DNA of 64,000 nt from Acidobacteriota bacterium (GCA_016703965.1 JADJBB010000021.1:496001-560000), one strand, 5' to 3'. Positions 1-8,333 are shown, counted from the first letter of the stretch. The notes: generated by a model not told the origin, from the sequence alone. Program-made: numbers and translations.

Positions 1-912
1 TTCGCCGACCGTGATCACGTGCGTGACGTCGCCGTTGTCGGCGTTTTTCATCGGGACTTTGCTGACCATCCAATGCCGCGTCGAACCGTCGTCCGCGACT
101 GTTTGCTGCTCGATGCGTTCGATCCTGCCGGTGCGGAAAGCGCGTTCAAATTCCTCTTTAACGCGTCCCTGCGGGTATTTTTCAAGTACGTCAAAAACGT
201 TCCTGCCGATCGCGATATCACGCGGTATTCCCTGAGCGCCGACCTCGCGGTGGCGGTTCCAGGTGACGATGCGGTAATCGCGGTCGACGACGTAAAGCGA
301 AACCGGCAATGCGTCGAGCACAGATTCCGTAAACTTGCGATGTTCCTCGCGAGCCTCGTTGATCGAATTGTGCAGCGCGAGTTCGTAATGAGCCGACAGA
401 TTCACGCTCATCGCGGCCATCGTGGTAGCGGCCTCGATCAGGCGTGTTTTGCGTTCCGAAAATTCCTCCGCAGTCTCAAATCCGACGATGATCGCTCCGC
501 GTATTTCGCCGTTAATGTGAAGCGGTGAGATATATTCACTCGCATGTTCCTGGCCCGCGATCATGAATTCCGCTGCGTCGGTCTCAGAATACCCAACCTG
601 CGGCGGCATAAAACTCAGCCACTTTTCAAACTTCTCGCGTCGCAGCAAACCATCCTCACACTCGCCATCGCGGCCCATTTCACAGGTGATCAAGCCGATG
701 CTGTCAAGCTCGGCAACAAACACGCACGTCACCGCATCTACTCCATTGAGTATGGCGCCCGCGACGCGGTTCGCGACTTTTTTGGGGTGCACCGTAAAGA
801 GCAGGCTCCGCCCTAACTCCGATATGAACCTAAGTTCATTAGAGTTATCTTCCGCAGGCGCTGCCAAGGCAGAATTGCTCGCGTCTTTTTTCGGCGGCGA
901 AGATGTCAGCAT
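1..912 (-). CDS. GAF-PAS sensor protein, C-terminus beyond the window
   Basis: An open frame reads leftward from an ATG at 910-912 and has no stop before the window edge, so at least 304 residues are visible. After a ~25-residue Ala/Ser-rich start come a GAF-like domain (about residues 25-160, containing GRSLLFTVHPKKVANRVAGA and ISPLHINGEIRGAIIVGFE), a short helical linker, and a PAS domain (LDALPVSLYVVDRDYRIVTWN then the PAS core to ITVGE). This layout is typical of the input half of a sensor histidine kinase, a diguanylate cyclase or an RsbU-type phosphatase; the output domain cannot be seen. No strong ribosome-binding site precedes the ATG, and stops lie just upstream in frame, so no longer start is possible. 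The domain reading is firm; the signalling output is unknown. Confidence 0.8.
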   Translation of the reverse strand, partial: MLTSSPPKKDASNSALAAPAEDNSNELRFISELGRSLLFTVHPKKVANRVAGAILNGVDAVTCVFVAELDSIGLITCEMGRDGECEDGLLRREKFEKWLSFMPPQVGYSETDAAEFMIAGQEHASEYISPLHINGEIRGAIIVGFETAEEFSERKTRLIEAATTMAAMSVNLSAHYELALHNSINEAREEHRKFTESVLDALPVSLYVVDRDYRIVTWNRHREVGAQGIPRDIAIGRNVFDVLEKYPQGRVKEEFERAFRTGRIERIEQQTVADDGSTRHWMVSKVPMKNADNGDVTHVITVGE

Positions 913-1083
913 TATTTACGGTCAGCCGGGTGAATCGGATAGATGTGAACGGCCGTTTAGGAGCAAAGTGATAAGGGAAGCAATCAGAAAACTTCCTCTC
1001 TAATTAAAAACGATATTAAACACTGTGTCAAGAAGTTTAACGGCCCGTGGCACAAGCCCGCGCGTAAGCAAGGGCGAATTACG

Positions 1084-1192
1084 TGACTGGAGGGTGAGCA
1101 TCTTGCTCGCCACACCGAGGCATCCGACGGTGAAGATCTTCGGGTGAGAAGAAGATACGCCACGGGCGAGCAGGATGCTCACCCTCCAGTCA
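1084..1192. repeat. Palindromic intergenic repeat (REP/MITE-like)
   Basis: Two 28-nt arms, 1084-1111 and 1165-1192, are reverse complements with one mismatch (core ACTGGAGGGTGAGCAT). They are separated by ~53 nt that contain a further small palindrome (GAAGATCTTC). It lies alone in the gap between the sensor gene and the 1231 gene. This is the only substantial structure seen in the 913-1230 gap. Confidence 0.75.
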
Positions 1193-1230
1193 TTGACACT
1201 GCACCCGAACGAGTGAAAAACTAACAAAAC

Positions 1231-1905
1231 ATGAGATCTTGCCAAAAAGCGATAATTGCGTTGTTCGTGCTGCTGACGGCGTTCTCGATCCATGCCCAGG
1301 AGGTTGTGGACAAAACGGTCGCGGTCGTCACCGATGGGCTGCGCAAACCGCAGCTCATCACCTACTCCGACATTCTCTGGCAGATGGCACTGCAGCCCGG
1401 CATCACGCTCGAAAAGCCCAGTTCCGAAGACCTCAACCGTGCGCTACAGATCCTCATCAACCAGCGCATCTTCGCTCTCGAGGCCGAACGCCTGCCGCGC
1501 GCGGCGCCTACGGACAAAGAGATCGCCGCCAAGATCGCCGAAACGCTCAGCTATTTCCCGACCACCGCCGCTTTCGAAACGCGTCTCAAACAGGTCGGTT
1601 TCGCCTCGGTCAAGGACGACGCCTTCGAAAGCCTGATCGCCCAGCGCGTCGCGATCGAAAAGTACATCGATTTCCGCTTCGGCTCCTTCGTCGTGGTCAC
1701 CGCCGACGAAGAGCAGCGATACTACCGCGACATCTACACCCCCGAATTCCGCCGCCGCACCCCGGGCCTTCTCCTCCCGCCCCTCGAAGAAAAACGCCCC
1801 GAGCTCCGCCAGATCCTAACCAACCAAAAAATAGCCACCGCCATCGAACGCTTCCTCGACGAAGCCAAAAGAAGGATCCAAGTCGAGATCCTGATCGAGG
1901 TCTAA
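1231..1905 (+). CDS. Exported SurA-N-like protein of unknown function
   Basis: The 224-residue product starts with a signal peptide (RSCQKAIIALFVLLTAFSIHAQ, cleavage probably after HAQ near residue 23). The mature part opens with DKTVAVVTDGLRKPQLITYSDI and LQILINQRIFALEAERLP, the pattern of the SurA/peptidyl-prolyl-isomerase N-terminal chaperone domain: a strand followed by a helix-turn-helix that begins 'I(T/L)YSD'. No parvulin PPIase domain follows, so it would be a chaperone-like or assembly protein, not an isomerase. The C-terminal half is helical and charged. It sits alone, with a weak ribosome-binding site. The assignment rests on motif resemblance only; it could be another periplasmic helical protein. 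Confidence 0.65.
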   Translation: MRSCQKAIIALFVLLTAFSIHAQEVVDKTVAVVTDGLRKPQLITYSDILWQMALQPGITLEKPSSEDLNRALQILINQRIFALEAERLPRAAPTDKEIAAKIAETLSYFPTTAAFETRLKQVGFASVKDDAFESLIAQRVAIEKYIDFRFGSFVVVTADEEQRYYRDIYTPEFRRRTPGLLLPPLEEKRPELRQILTNQKIATAIERFLDEAKRRIQVEILIEV

Positions 1906-2418
1906 AGACCGGAGCGGCACGGTTGCGTATCGCAACAATGGCAAGTATTTTTTGCCAGAACCATCCCTGCTTGCCAACGGCTAAAAACCCTGACGTTCCC
2001 ACGATCTAGTATTACCGCCGCCGCCGCATCGCGGCGATCTGATTGTAGCCGTGCGGTTTCTGGCCTGGCAGAACGCGCCCAGTGCTAAAGCGACAACCCA
2101 CGGTTCGCCGCCAACGGCATCCCCATCGACACCCCCGTCATGGTCACCGACCTAATAATGGACGGCAACCTAGGCCAACCCTTCCTCAGCCAATGCGTCG
2201 TGACGTTCGACCTCTCAAACAGTTTGATGTGGATCAGGCCAGAAGCCCACTTGTACTAGGGGTGGTTTTGTTTCCCAACGACTCCGAGCCCCGATACTCT
2301 CAAGCCATCAAAGGCGACATAGCGGTCTGCGCATAAATGAGAACTTCTAACCGACTAACGTCGCAATAACCCTTTCAGGTGTACCAATAATATGGTATAA
2401 GTCGTATCACATCTATAG
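1906..2418. other. Gap with a possible coding remnant
   Basis: No convincing gene is present. Between about 2090 and 2260 one forward frame reads FAANGIPIDTPVMVTDLIMD and continues to VVTFDLSNS before a stop. It is protein-like but has no start and is closed by a TAA just upstream, so it looks like a fragment of a decayed gene whose family I do not recognise. A short CG-rich palindromic run lies at 2009-2040. The last 50 nt before the reverse transcriptase contain TATAAG-like sequence and a small TACCA/TGGTA inverted repeat that could be its promoter region. Confidence 0.35.
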
Positions 2419-4500
2419 GTGATCAAGCTATTCAACCCCGCATGGAGGCTTAGGATAAGATTGAAGTTAAAATATCAGCCGGAAGAATGGGGCGACGTTA
2501 GAACCGCTTATTTCAAGTATAAAAAGCAAATTTATTATGATTTGAATGAGGTAATTCAGCGTCGACAGATCGCAATCTTTGAAACCGGACTAAATGATAG
2601 ATCAACCCCTTCATTTCCCGAGATTTACGGACTTGAAGATGATTCAGAAAAAGAACTGAATTTTCTAAAGAAATTCGACATAATCGAAAAGGCTCTTGAG
2701 TCTGCTGAGGTGGGCGGGGAGTTCTTTAACTTCTTTTTAAATCAAATCTCTGCAACCGCATATCCAAAGAAAGTAGTCGCCCCCCATAGTAGCGAGAAAG
2801 AGCTAGGTAACTTTGTCACTAATCAACGTATAAGTTCGAAATACGAGGTAACGCGGACCACGATCTTCGCCGAGTTACCGGTTGAGCTTCACATTGTCGC
2901 TACACTTTGGATAATGAGATACGGATATAAACTTGATCGGCTACTTTCCCCGCATTGTCTTGGAAATCGGTTGATTCTGACCGCAAGTGATGGCTCCGAG
3001 GGCGTTTCAACAGTCGACAGAACAGCCGAGTTAGTGGGTGGAACTGCCTTGTTCAAACCGTACTTTCGTCAATACCAAAAATGGCGGGATGACGGAATGC
3101 GAGAGGCGAGCGAACGTTTAGCTAAAGGCGAAAACATAGCAATCTTAAGTCTGGATGTTAAGAATTATTTCTATTCAATTTCAATCAATTTTAGTGAGAT
3201 TGAAAAGGCGTGTTCCATTCCTGAGAACGATTTCCTCCACGGTTTGTTTAAGGAGATCCACTCTCGATTCAATCAAAAGCTAAAAGAGCTTGATTCAGGT
3301 GAATTTTCAATTCAAGATAATGACCGAATAATTCTGCCGATTGGGCTAAATTCGTCATATGTCATAGCGAATTGGTACTTGAGAAATTTTGATGATGCAG
3401 TCGTAAGCAATTTGCGCCCGCTCTACTATGGACGGTATGTGGATGACATTCTAATTGTGATTTCGAATCCGGACTTGGCTTTAGATAGCAACGTCGGATG
3501 CCAAGGGTCGCAGTTCAGCTTTGAAAATTATACAAAGACCACTAAAAATGATGATGTTGTGGATTTTTCATGGGAGGATTTATCTGAACTAGAACGGTAT
3601 GTTTTAAGGACTCTCTACCCTTTAGTTACATTAGTTGGAACAAAAAACGCGGATGACAGACGGTTTAAACTCGGCTGCGCGGACGGCTGTTCAGTACAGC
3701 CAGATAAGACCCTACTATTCTTCTTCGATCACACTCAGTCAATTGCTGCGTTGGATAAGCTTAAGCACGAATTACGCATTAAATCGAGTGAGTTTAGAGA
3801 TCTTCCTGACTCCGCGTTGATGGAAGAGTATTTTGAGAAGCAAGCCTATCACCTAATCTTTGATGACTCGGAGGGGAAAATCCGGACCCTTAAAGATTAT
3901 AAAGAAAATAGATATGGTATGAGCGTGTACCTAGCGAATTCGATTTTTGCGGCGCTTAGAAGAAGTGGCAAGGAGAAAAAAATTGAATCGAGCAAGATTG
4001 TTAAGCTTTTTCAAGGGCTTAACACCTTGATTTTTTATCGCTCGTGGGAGAAGGTTTTTACTCTATTGATCATAACTAACGACAGAAAAGGGTTTGTAAA
4101 TTTTTTCACCCATACGCTGGGAGAGATAGACAAAATCTATCTCGTGACATCTAACCCGCCTCGTCTTCTCAAGCTGATAAAAAGATCCTTGATTCGACAT
4201 CTTTTTGCATCTCTCGAACTCGCTTTGAGTATTAATCCAAAATTTGTAGCAGAACATCCGGAAATCAGTCGACGAACAAAGATTTCCTTGCAAACTGAGC
4301 GATTTCCATGGCATACGATTGTACGAAGTCCCATTGAAGAATATGGCATCGAGATTGACGAATCTTTCGTTCTTAGGTACCGGCGTAGTAATATGGTCCG
4401 GCATAACTATGTAACGCAACCCTTACTAAGCTTTACCGAGGCAGCCGAAGAACTTGATCTAAACCTTGCGGAGCCACTATTCCATGGGAGTGAAAAATGA
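2419..4500 (+). CDS. Reverse transcriptase, class 1/DRT-like defence candidate
   Basis: The 693-residue protein carries the core signatures of a reverse transcriptase: AILSLDVKNYFYSI (catalytic D246 of motif A), PIGLNSSYVIANWYLRNFD (residues 307-325, the fingers/palm 'G-S-L-N' region), and the active-site box YVDD (340-343). A long C-terminal region (about 430-693) has no motif I recognise and may be the thumb plus a partner-binding part. There is no maturase or group II intron signal and no visible retron RNA. Its stop overlaps the start of a nitrilase-fold gene (ATGA), the partner domain found fused to DRT1/UG1-type RTs, so an antiphage role is likely by analogy. The GTG at 2419 directly follows an in-frame TAG; a TTG at 2461 with AGGA six bases upstream is a good alternative start. 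The DNA is AT-rich compared with its neighbours, suggesting transfer. Confidence 0.85.
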   Translation: MIKLFNPAWRLRIRLKLKYQPEEWGDVRTAYFKYKKQIYYDLNEVIQRRQIAIFETGLNDRSTPSFPEIYGLEDDSEKELNFLKKFDIIEKALESAEVGGEFFNFFLNQISATAYPKKVVAPHSSEKELGNFVTNQRISSKYEVTRTTIFAELPVELHIVATLWIMRYGYKLDRLLSPHCLGNRLILTASDGSEGVSTVDRTAELVGGTALFKPYFRQYQKWRDDGMREASERLAKGENIAILSLDVKNYFYSISINFSEIEKACSIPENDFLHGLFKEIHSRFNQKLKELDSGEFSIQDNDRIILPIGLNSSYVIANWYLRNFDDAVVSNLRPLYYGRYVDDILIVISNPDLALDSNVGCQGSQFSFENYTKTTKNDDVVDFSWEDLSELERYVLRTLYPLVTLVGTKNADDRRFKLGCADGCSVQPDKTLLFFFDHTQSIAALDKLKHELRIKSSEFRDLPDSALMEEYFEKQAYHLIFDDSEGKIRTLKDYKENRYGMSVYLANSIFAALRRSGKEKKIESSKIVKLFQGLNTLIFYRSWEKVFTLLIITNDRKGFVNFFTHTLGEIDKIYLVTSNPPRLLKLIKRSLIRHLFASLELALSINPKFVAEHPEISRRTKISLQTERFPWHTIVRSPIEEYGIEIDESFVLRYRRSNMVRHNYVTQPLLSFTEAAEELDLNLAEPLFHGSEK

Positions 4501-5723
4501 GGAGATCGCCTTTCAGCTTCTCGCAAAAGTTCCTAGACACATCGCCGCGACCAGTCCATTTTTGGGAATGTTGTCTGTCCACTGCAAACGCTGACGTGAT
4601 GCAGAATACGTGCACTCCCGCAAACAATACTGATGATTGCGGACGTTCAGCGATTTTTGGAGAATCAAATTATTACCTCGACAGGGCCTTTGAAATCTAT
4701 GAAAGGATAAATCGCATGCACACGGGGCGCATTCCCGGAAAATCCGCTGAAAAACGCCGAAAAAATCTATTTGTAAGCAATCCCGTTCCGGTTCAGTCAT
4801 TTTTAGGATCTTCAGGGGACTTCTCGATTCGCGAATTTCAGATTGATCTAGAGAATCAATTCACCGCAAAGCCTCGTATTTCGTTTGCAAATATGAGTCT
4901 TGATGAGTCGAATTTCCTCGCAAGTATCGAAGGAAAACCTAAGCTCGACGTTGCACGTTATGATGTGCTTTCAAAACTCCTGAAAGCATCGAGAGTTGAA
5001 AACGTTCAAGCAGTCCTCTTACCAGAATGTTCCGTGCCCTATGCTTGGGCTCATGATTTGGCTCGATTCTCGGCTCAGCATCAAATACTTGTTGTTGCCG
5101 GACTGGAACACTGGGTCGCCAATAATATCTCGCACAACCTTCTGTTGACATTGGTTCCCTTCACTTGGCGTGGGGTAAATGATTGCGTCGTTTTATTGCG
5201 CCTAAAAAACCACTATTCCCCGAAAGAAATGTTAGAAGTCCATGGACGAGGATTAACGATCCCTAAACCCGAAATCTTTCGATACGATTTGATTAATTGG
5301 CGCGGTCTGTACCTTGCTCCATATTACTGCATAGAACTGGCTGACATATCCCATCGGACACTGTTTCAGTCAAAAGTGGATCTGATCGTTGCTTCCGAGT
5401 GGAACGCCGACGTAAGTTATTTTTCAAATATCGTCGAATCGTTGAGCAGAGATATTCACTGTTATGTCGCTCAGGTTAACAACAGCAAATTCGGGGACTC
5501 GAGGCTTACTCAACCGTCGTCGACAGTCAAAAAAGATTTGCTAAAACTCAAAGGCGGACTTAATAATACTATTTTAGTTGGTGAAATCGATTACAAGAGC
5601 CTCCGTGCGTTTCAATCCAAGAAATACTCATTGACTAGAACTGACGACACTTTTAAACCAGTGCCACCATCGATTGACAGGGTAGCTGTCCTGAAAAGGC
5701 AACAGAATAGACTCCACTTTTGA
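4497..5723 (+). CDS. Nitrilase-superfamily (C-N hydrolase) partner of the RT
   Basis: The 408-residue protein has a ~110-residue N-terminal extension without recognised motifs, then a carbon-nitrogen hydrolase fold. The catalytic triad appears intact: E177 in AVLLPECSVP, K243 in KNHYSPKEML, and C278 in LAPYYCIELADISHR, followed by the expected strand VDLIVASEWN and the late VAQVNNSKFGDSRL segment. The start codon overlaps the RT stop by 4 nt, so translation is coupled and the two proteins probably form one system. In known class 1 defence RTs this domain is fused to the C-terminus of the RT; here it is a separate protein. The substrate is unknown. Two early Cys and an insertion-rich N-terminus differ from metabolic nitrilases, which argues against a stand-alone amidase role. 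Confidence 0.8.
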   Translation: MRRSPFSFSQKFLDTSPRPVHFWECCLSTANADVMQNTCTPANNTDDCGRSAIFGESNYYLDRAFEIYERINRMHTGRIPGKSAEKRRKNLFVSNPVPVQSFLGSSGDFSIREFQIDLENQFTAKPRISFANMSLDESNFLASIEGKPKLDVARYDVLSKLLKASRVENVQAVLLPECSVPYAWAHDLARFSAQHQILVVAGLEHWVANNISHNLLLTLVPFTWRGVNDCVVLLRLKNHYSPKEMLEVHGRGLTIPKPEIFRYDLINWRGLYLAPYYCIELADISHRTLFQSKVDLIVASEWNADVSYFSNIVESLSRDIHCYVAQVNNSKFGDSRLTQPSSTVKKDLLKLKGGLNNTILVGEIDYKSLRAFQSKKYSLTRTDDTFKPVPPSIDRVAVLKRQQNRLHF

Positions 5724-5762
5724 ATTAAAGACTCACTTCGAATTCGGTGATGCTACAGAAAT

Positions 5763-6605
5763 TTATGACATCGCCACGCCCTTCCCATTAGAAGCTGCCT
5801 CGGCCCTTCGAATTAAAAGTCGAACAAGCGCATGGTAAGATGCGAGGTAGAAATGAAACATCCATGAACACCAAATTCTTTCGTCGTAGTTTGAGGATTG
5901 AGCTGGGTTGTGGTGACGAATATGAAAATTGTTCGCAATATTAAATAGATCAGAATCGTCCTTAGTTGAAAAAACTTTCCCGAGGTCGCCCGATTTTTTC
6001 AGCCATTCAAAGACATCGGCCAATTCACGGATTGCGTCTTTTCGCTGTGACAAATCCAAATGGCGGTTGCGCCACTTTAGAATCGCAAGGCGGACCTTAT
6101 CGTCAACCTTGACCTTGTTATAGGGTATGATTTCGGCGCTTAGAATACCACCAAGTTCCGGGTCTAAGCTCAGAATTCGCCCTTCCGCTGAAATTTCATA
6201 TCCATCCCGGTAATCGCAAAGGAAGGAATTCGCCAGTTCTCGAAACTCCTTTTTGCCTTGTGCCTCGTCATAGTCTATGAAGTCGTAATATTGATAACCT
6301 TCGTTACTCATCGACACTAATTCACCGGGTTTCGATATATGATCGAAAAGAAATTCCAGCAGATCAAATATGGCATCCTCAGTCTTTAGGCCCTCCGGCC
6401 AAGCTTTAATGGGAAAAGGACAAAACTGTAGTGCCAAACTTGCTAAACGGCGGGCGGTCTCGGGTACCGAGTTACCACTTATTTCTAATTTTTCTTTAAA
6501 ATATTGCTTCTGTTCAAAGAATGTATATAAGTCGTCCACTTTGAGATATACGGCGCCTATGTCCAGTGTCCGATTACGATTTCGCGATGAGTAATAGCGT
6601 CGCAT
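5763..6605 (-). CDS. Hypothetical protein with RHHN C-terminal motif, possibly defence-linked
   Basis: This 280-residue protein is convergent with the RT-nitrilase pair, with only 39 nt between stops. It is predicted to be mainly helical and soluble. The C-terminal third has the pattern DLFNIANNFHIRHHNPAQ then IWCSWMFHFYLASYHALVRL (RHHN at residues 230-233), which I associate with uncharacterised proteins of defence or toxin loci. It recalls HEPN/Abi-type C-termini, but the classical R-x4-6-H spacing is not clearly present, so I do not call it HEPN. Its base composition is AT-rich like the RT operon. It may be a third component, a separate abortive-infection gene, or an unrelated passenger. 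Confidence 0.6.
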   Translation of the reverse strand: MRRYYSSRNRNRTLDIGAVYLKVDDLYTFFEQKQYFKEKLEISGNSVPETARRLASLALQFCPFPIKAWPEGLKTEDAIFDLLEFLFDHISKPGELVSMSNEGYQYYDFIDYDEAQGKKEFRELANSFLCDYRDGYEISAEGRILSLDPELGGILSAEIIPYNKVKVDDKVRLAILKWRNRHLDLSQRKDAIRELADVFEWLKKSGDLGKVFSTKDDSDLFNIANNFHIRHHNPAQSSNYDERIWCSWMFHFYLASYHALVRLLIRRAEAASNGKGVAMS

Positions 6606-6832
6606 AAGGCAGTTGAGATTCTATTTTACATTTAGGCTTATTCATCCTCATAATTACCGTTGTCAGATGAGTACGGTTGTTAGTCGTACGAAATTGCAAT
6701 CGCTAAACCTGACCCAGGTTTAAAGAGCCTTTCGACATAGTTATTATGCGTCGACTATTGCCTATGTTCCCAGCAAATTCGCAGAGAATATTCTTAAAGC
6801 CCTATTCCTGGTTTTTCGAACCTCCTTTACCC

Positions 6833-6892
6833 GCAGTTCCTGGATCAGTGGAGGGAAACAAAATGCAGAATATTGCATGTCGAATTTCGGAT
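6833..6892 (+). repeat. Direct repeat copy A (cassette border)
   Basis: One of three related ~60-bp stretches. It reads CAGTTCCTGGATCAGTG, then an AATGCAGAAT block, then ATGTCGAATTTCGGA. It lies just downstream of the YcxB-like gene (its stop is at 6917). The rest of the 6606-6916 gap holds nothing I can support. Confidence 0.65.
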
Positions 6893-6916
6893 GACGAACG
6901 ACCTATAGGTATCCAG

Positions 6917-7396
6917 TCATTTGGTTTTGGGGCAGTGGGCGAGGATGTACTCTTTGGTTTCGGTCGTTACAGAGGCGGTTGGGAGGGTGAGGTAGCTGCT
7001 GGAGATGCTGAAGAGCCATTGATCGGGATACTGGATCACAGTATCGATCGTCTTCCACGGAATTTCGGATTTGCCGTTGTCGGCTTCGATAGCGATGCCT
7101 GTTTCGGTGAAGGTGAACGTCGCGGTTTTATTGTCCATCTTGCGATAGATATTTAACCCTCGGTTGCGGATGCCGACATATATGACGACGACGACCACTA
7201 GACAGATGACCCACGCACCTGCGAAGAAGCTAAGTATCCACGAATCTACCCGAAGCCACGCCATCACAAGGCACCAAAAACCAACCAAGCCAAGCGCGAT
7301 CAGCCCAGCATTGCCGAAGCCCCGCCTCCAATAAGACCTGGCCGCCGAACGGATCAACTCTTCGGTATACGTGACTTTGACGATGTGCTCACTCAT
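6917..7396 (-). CDS. YcxB-like membrane protein
   Basis: The 159-residue protein begins with a short soluble strand (HIVKVTYTEELIRSAARSYWRR), followed by two transmembrane helices (about 28-47 and 53-74), then a compact C-terminal beta domain with ATFTFTETGIAIEADNGKSE and IPWKTIDTVIQYPDQWLFSIS. This order and the 'F(T)ETGI...S.IPW..I..V' signature match the YcxB-like family, small bacterial membrane proteins of unknown function. The gene is flanked by direct repeat copies A (downstream) and B (upstream), so it behaves like a small movable module. Repeat B lies between its start codon and the next gene and may supply its 5' untranslated region. Confidence 0.75.
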   Translation of the reverse strand: MSEHIVKVTYTEELIRSAARSYWRRGFGNAGLIALGLVGFWCLVMAWLRVDSWILSFFAGAWVICLVVVVVIYVGIRNRGLNIYRKMDNKTATFTFTETGIAIEADNGKSEIPWKTIDTVIQYPDQWLFSISSSYLTLPTASVTTETKEYILAHCPKTK

Positions 7397-7415
7397 TTCG
7401 GTACCTCGCGAATCC

Positions 7416-7476
7416 GGAGTTCCTGTATCAGTGTAGGCCGGGAAATGCAGAATGTTGAAAAACGAATAACGAATTA
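7416..7476 (+). repeat. Direct repeat copy B (between the two small modules)
   Basis: The middle copy of the repeat, reading GGAGTTCCTGTATCAGTG, then AAATGCAGAATGTTGAA and a divergent tail. It separates the YcxB-like gene from the PIN/AbrB pair. All three copies have the same orientation. A partial fourth match (ACCTCGGAAA then CCGGAGTTCCTGTG) lies at about 34306-34336. Confidence 0.65.
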
Positions 7477-7492
7477 GGAAAGGAAATAAGTT

Positions 7493-7921
7493 CTAGAGCC
7501 AGGTGATGGTGATCTCGTCTTCGACGCGTTTGAACTCTTGGTCGCCTGTGAGCAGGACGCAGGATGCCCGGTCGCTACGGCTCGCGGTTCTGAGACAGAG
7601 GGCGGCGGCGAAGCAGTCGGCGTAGGAGATGCCGCCTTTGGCTTTGAAGCGGGCGGCGATCTGGGTGGTTTCCCAATCGACGTCGACGAGTTCGATACCG
7701 AGGCTGCGGATGATCGCGATAGCACTATCGGCCGCTTCGGGACCACGGCGCGACGCGATGGAGTACCAGACCTCGCCTGCATTGACGACAGACATTAATA
7801 AGGTATCGCCGCGATCATTAGCATCGGCGAGGATGTCGATTATCCGGTCAACGGGCGGCTCGCCCTGAAGATACGCCATCATCGGCCACGAATCGAATAC
7901 GATGGTTTGGCGAGTTTTCAT
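7493..7921 (-). CDS. PIN-domain toxin (VapC-like ribonuclease)
   Basis: The 142-residue protein is a complete PIN domain. The acidic residues that bind the catalytic metal are at the usual places: D10 in IVFDSWPMMAYL, E50 in NAGEVWYSIA, D102 in GISYADCFAAAL and D127 in LLTGDQEFK. Such toxins cleave RNA, often tRNA or rRNA, when not held by their antitoxin. The start overlaps the stop of the upstream antitoxin gene by 4 nt (ATGA), so the two are translated together. The pair sits between direct repeats B and C. Confidence 0.9.
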   Translation of the reverse strand: MKTRQTIVFDSWPMMAYLQGEPPVDRIIDILADANDRGDTLLMSVVNAGEVWYSIASRRGPEAADSAIAIIRSLGIELVDVDWETTQIAARFKAKGGISYADCFAAALCLRTASRSDRASCVLLTGDQEFKRVEDEITITWL

Positions 7922-8181
7922 CTTCCGAGCAGGTTATCGAACTTGCGGTCCTCACGCTCCCTATCCAACCGACGCTCTCGCTCCAGATCCTCAATAAGCG
8001 GCAGATCACGGAACTTTCCGGCCATGCTCTTGATGTATTCGCGTGTGATAGGCGTGAGGATGATCTGCGTATTTTCTTCGTTAACTTCGACGCTGAACCG
8101 CGTGCCAGCCTTGATGCCCAACTTGCGACGAACGGCTGAGGGAATCACCACCTGGCCCTTGGTCGTAGATGTTGTTTCCAT
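7918..8181 (-). CDS. AbrB/SpoVT-type antitoxin (VapB-like)
   Basis: The product, 87 residues from the ATG at 8181, has an N-terminal swapped-hairpin AbrB domain (TSTTKGQVVIPSAVRRKLGI, then GTRFSVEVNEENTQIIL) and a charged C-terminal tail that should wrap the PIN toxin. I chose the ATG at 8181 because AGGTGG lies five bases upstream; a GTG at 8190 would add three residues but overlaps that ribosome-binding site. Antitoxins of this type usually repress their own promoter together with the toxin; a promoter candidate is at 8200-8229. Confidence 0.88.
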   Translation of the reverse strand: METTSTTKGQVVIPSAVRRKLGIKAGTRFSVEVNEENTQIILTPITREYIKSMAGKFRDLPLIEDLERERRLDREREDRKFDNLLGR

Positions 8182-8199
8182 ATTTACCACCTAAACAAA

Positions 8200-8229
8200 A
8201 TCGTAGCACGAGCATAAAAAGTAAGTCAA
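8200..8229 (-). promoter_or_regulatory. Candidate sigma-70 promoter of the AbrB/PIN operon
   Basis: On the minus strand TTGACT (8229-8224) and TACGAT (8205-8200) are 18 nt apart, about 20 nt upstream of the antitoxin start. Confidence 0.5.
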
Positions 8230-8273
8230 TAGTTAAACGTCTTACAAATTCCTTTTTGGCACATCTCTCACCT

Positions 8274-8333
8274 GAAGTTCCGGGATCAGTGGGGGAAGCA
8301 ATGCAGAAATTTGAATGTCGAATTTTGAATTGA
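8274..8333 (+). repeat. Direct repeat copy C (cassette border)
   Basis: The third copy, reading GAAGTTCCGGGATCAGTG, then AATGCAGAAATTTGAATG and TCGAATTTTGAATTG. It lies upstream of the AbrB/PIN operon. Its tail matches copy A better than copy B. Confidence 0.65.

Noticed and set aside
19..1003. Several forward reading frames across the first kilobase
   Set aside because: The minus strand carries a continuous GAF-PAS coding frame with recognisable motifs; the forward frames are its antisense.
2419..4500. Retron or group II intron reverse transcriptase
   Set aside because: No maturase/endonuclease domain is seen, no msr-msd-like inverted repeats are evident upstream, and a nitrilase gene is coupled to it.
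5763..6605. Firm HEPN ribonuclease call
   Set aside because: The R-x4-6-H spacing is not clearly present around the RHHN motif, so the family was left open.
6746..7156. Forward frame of 136 codons
   Set aside because: It runs antisense to the YcxB-like gene and through repeat copy A; it has no recognisable motif.
6833..8333. CRISPR array
   Set aside because: The repeats are too long and too far apart and enclose genes, not spacers; no cas gene is present.
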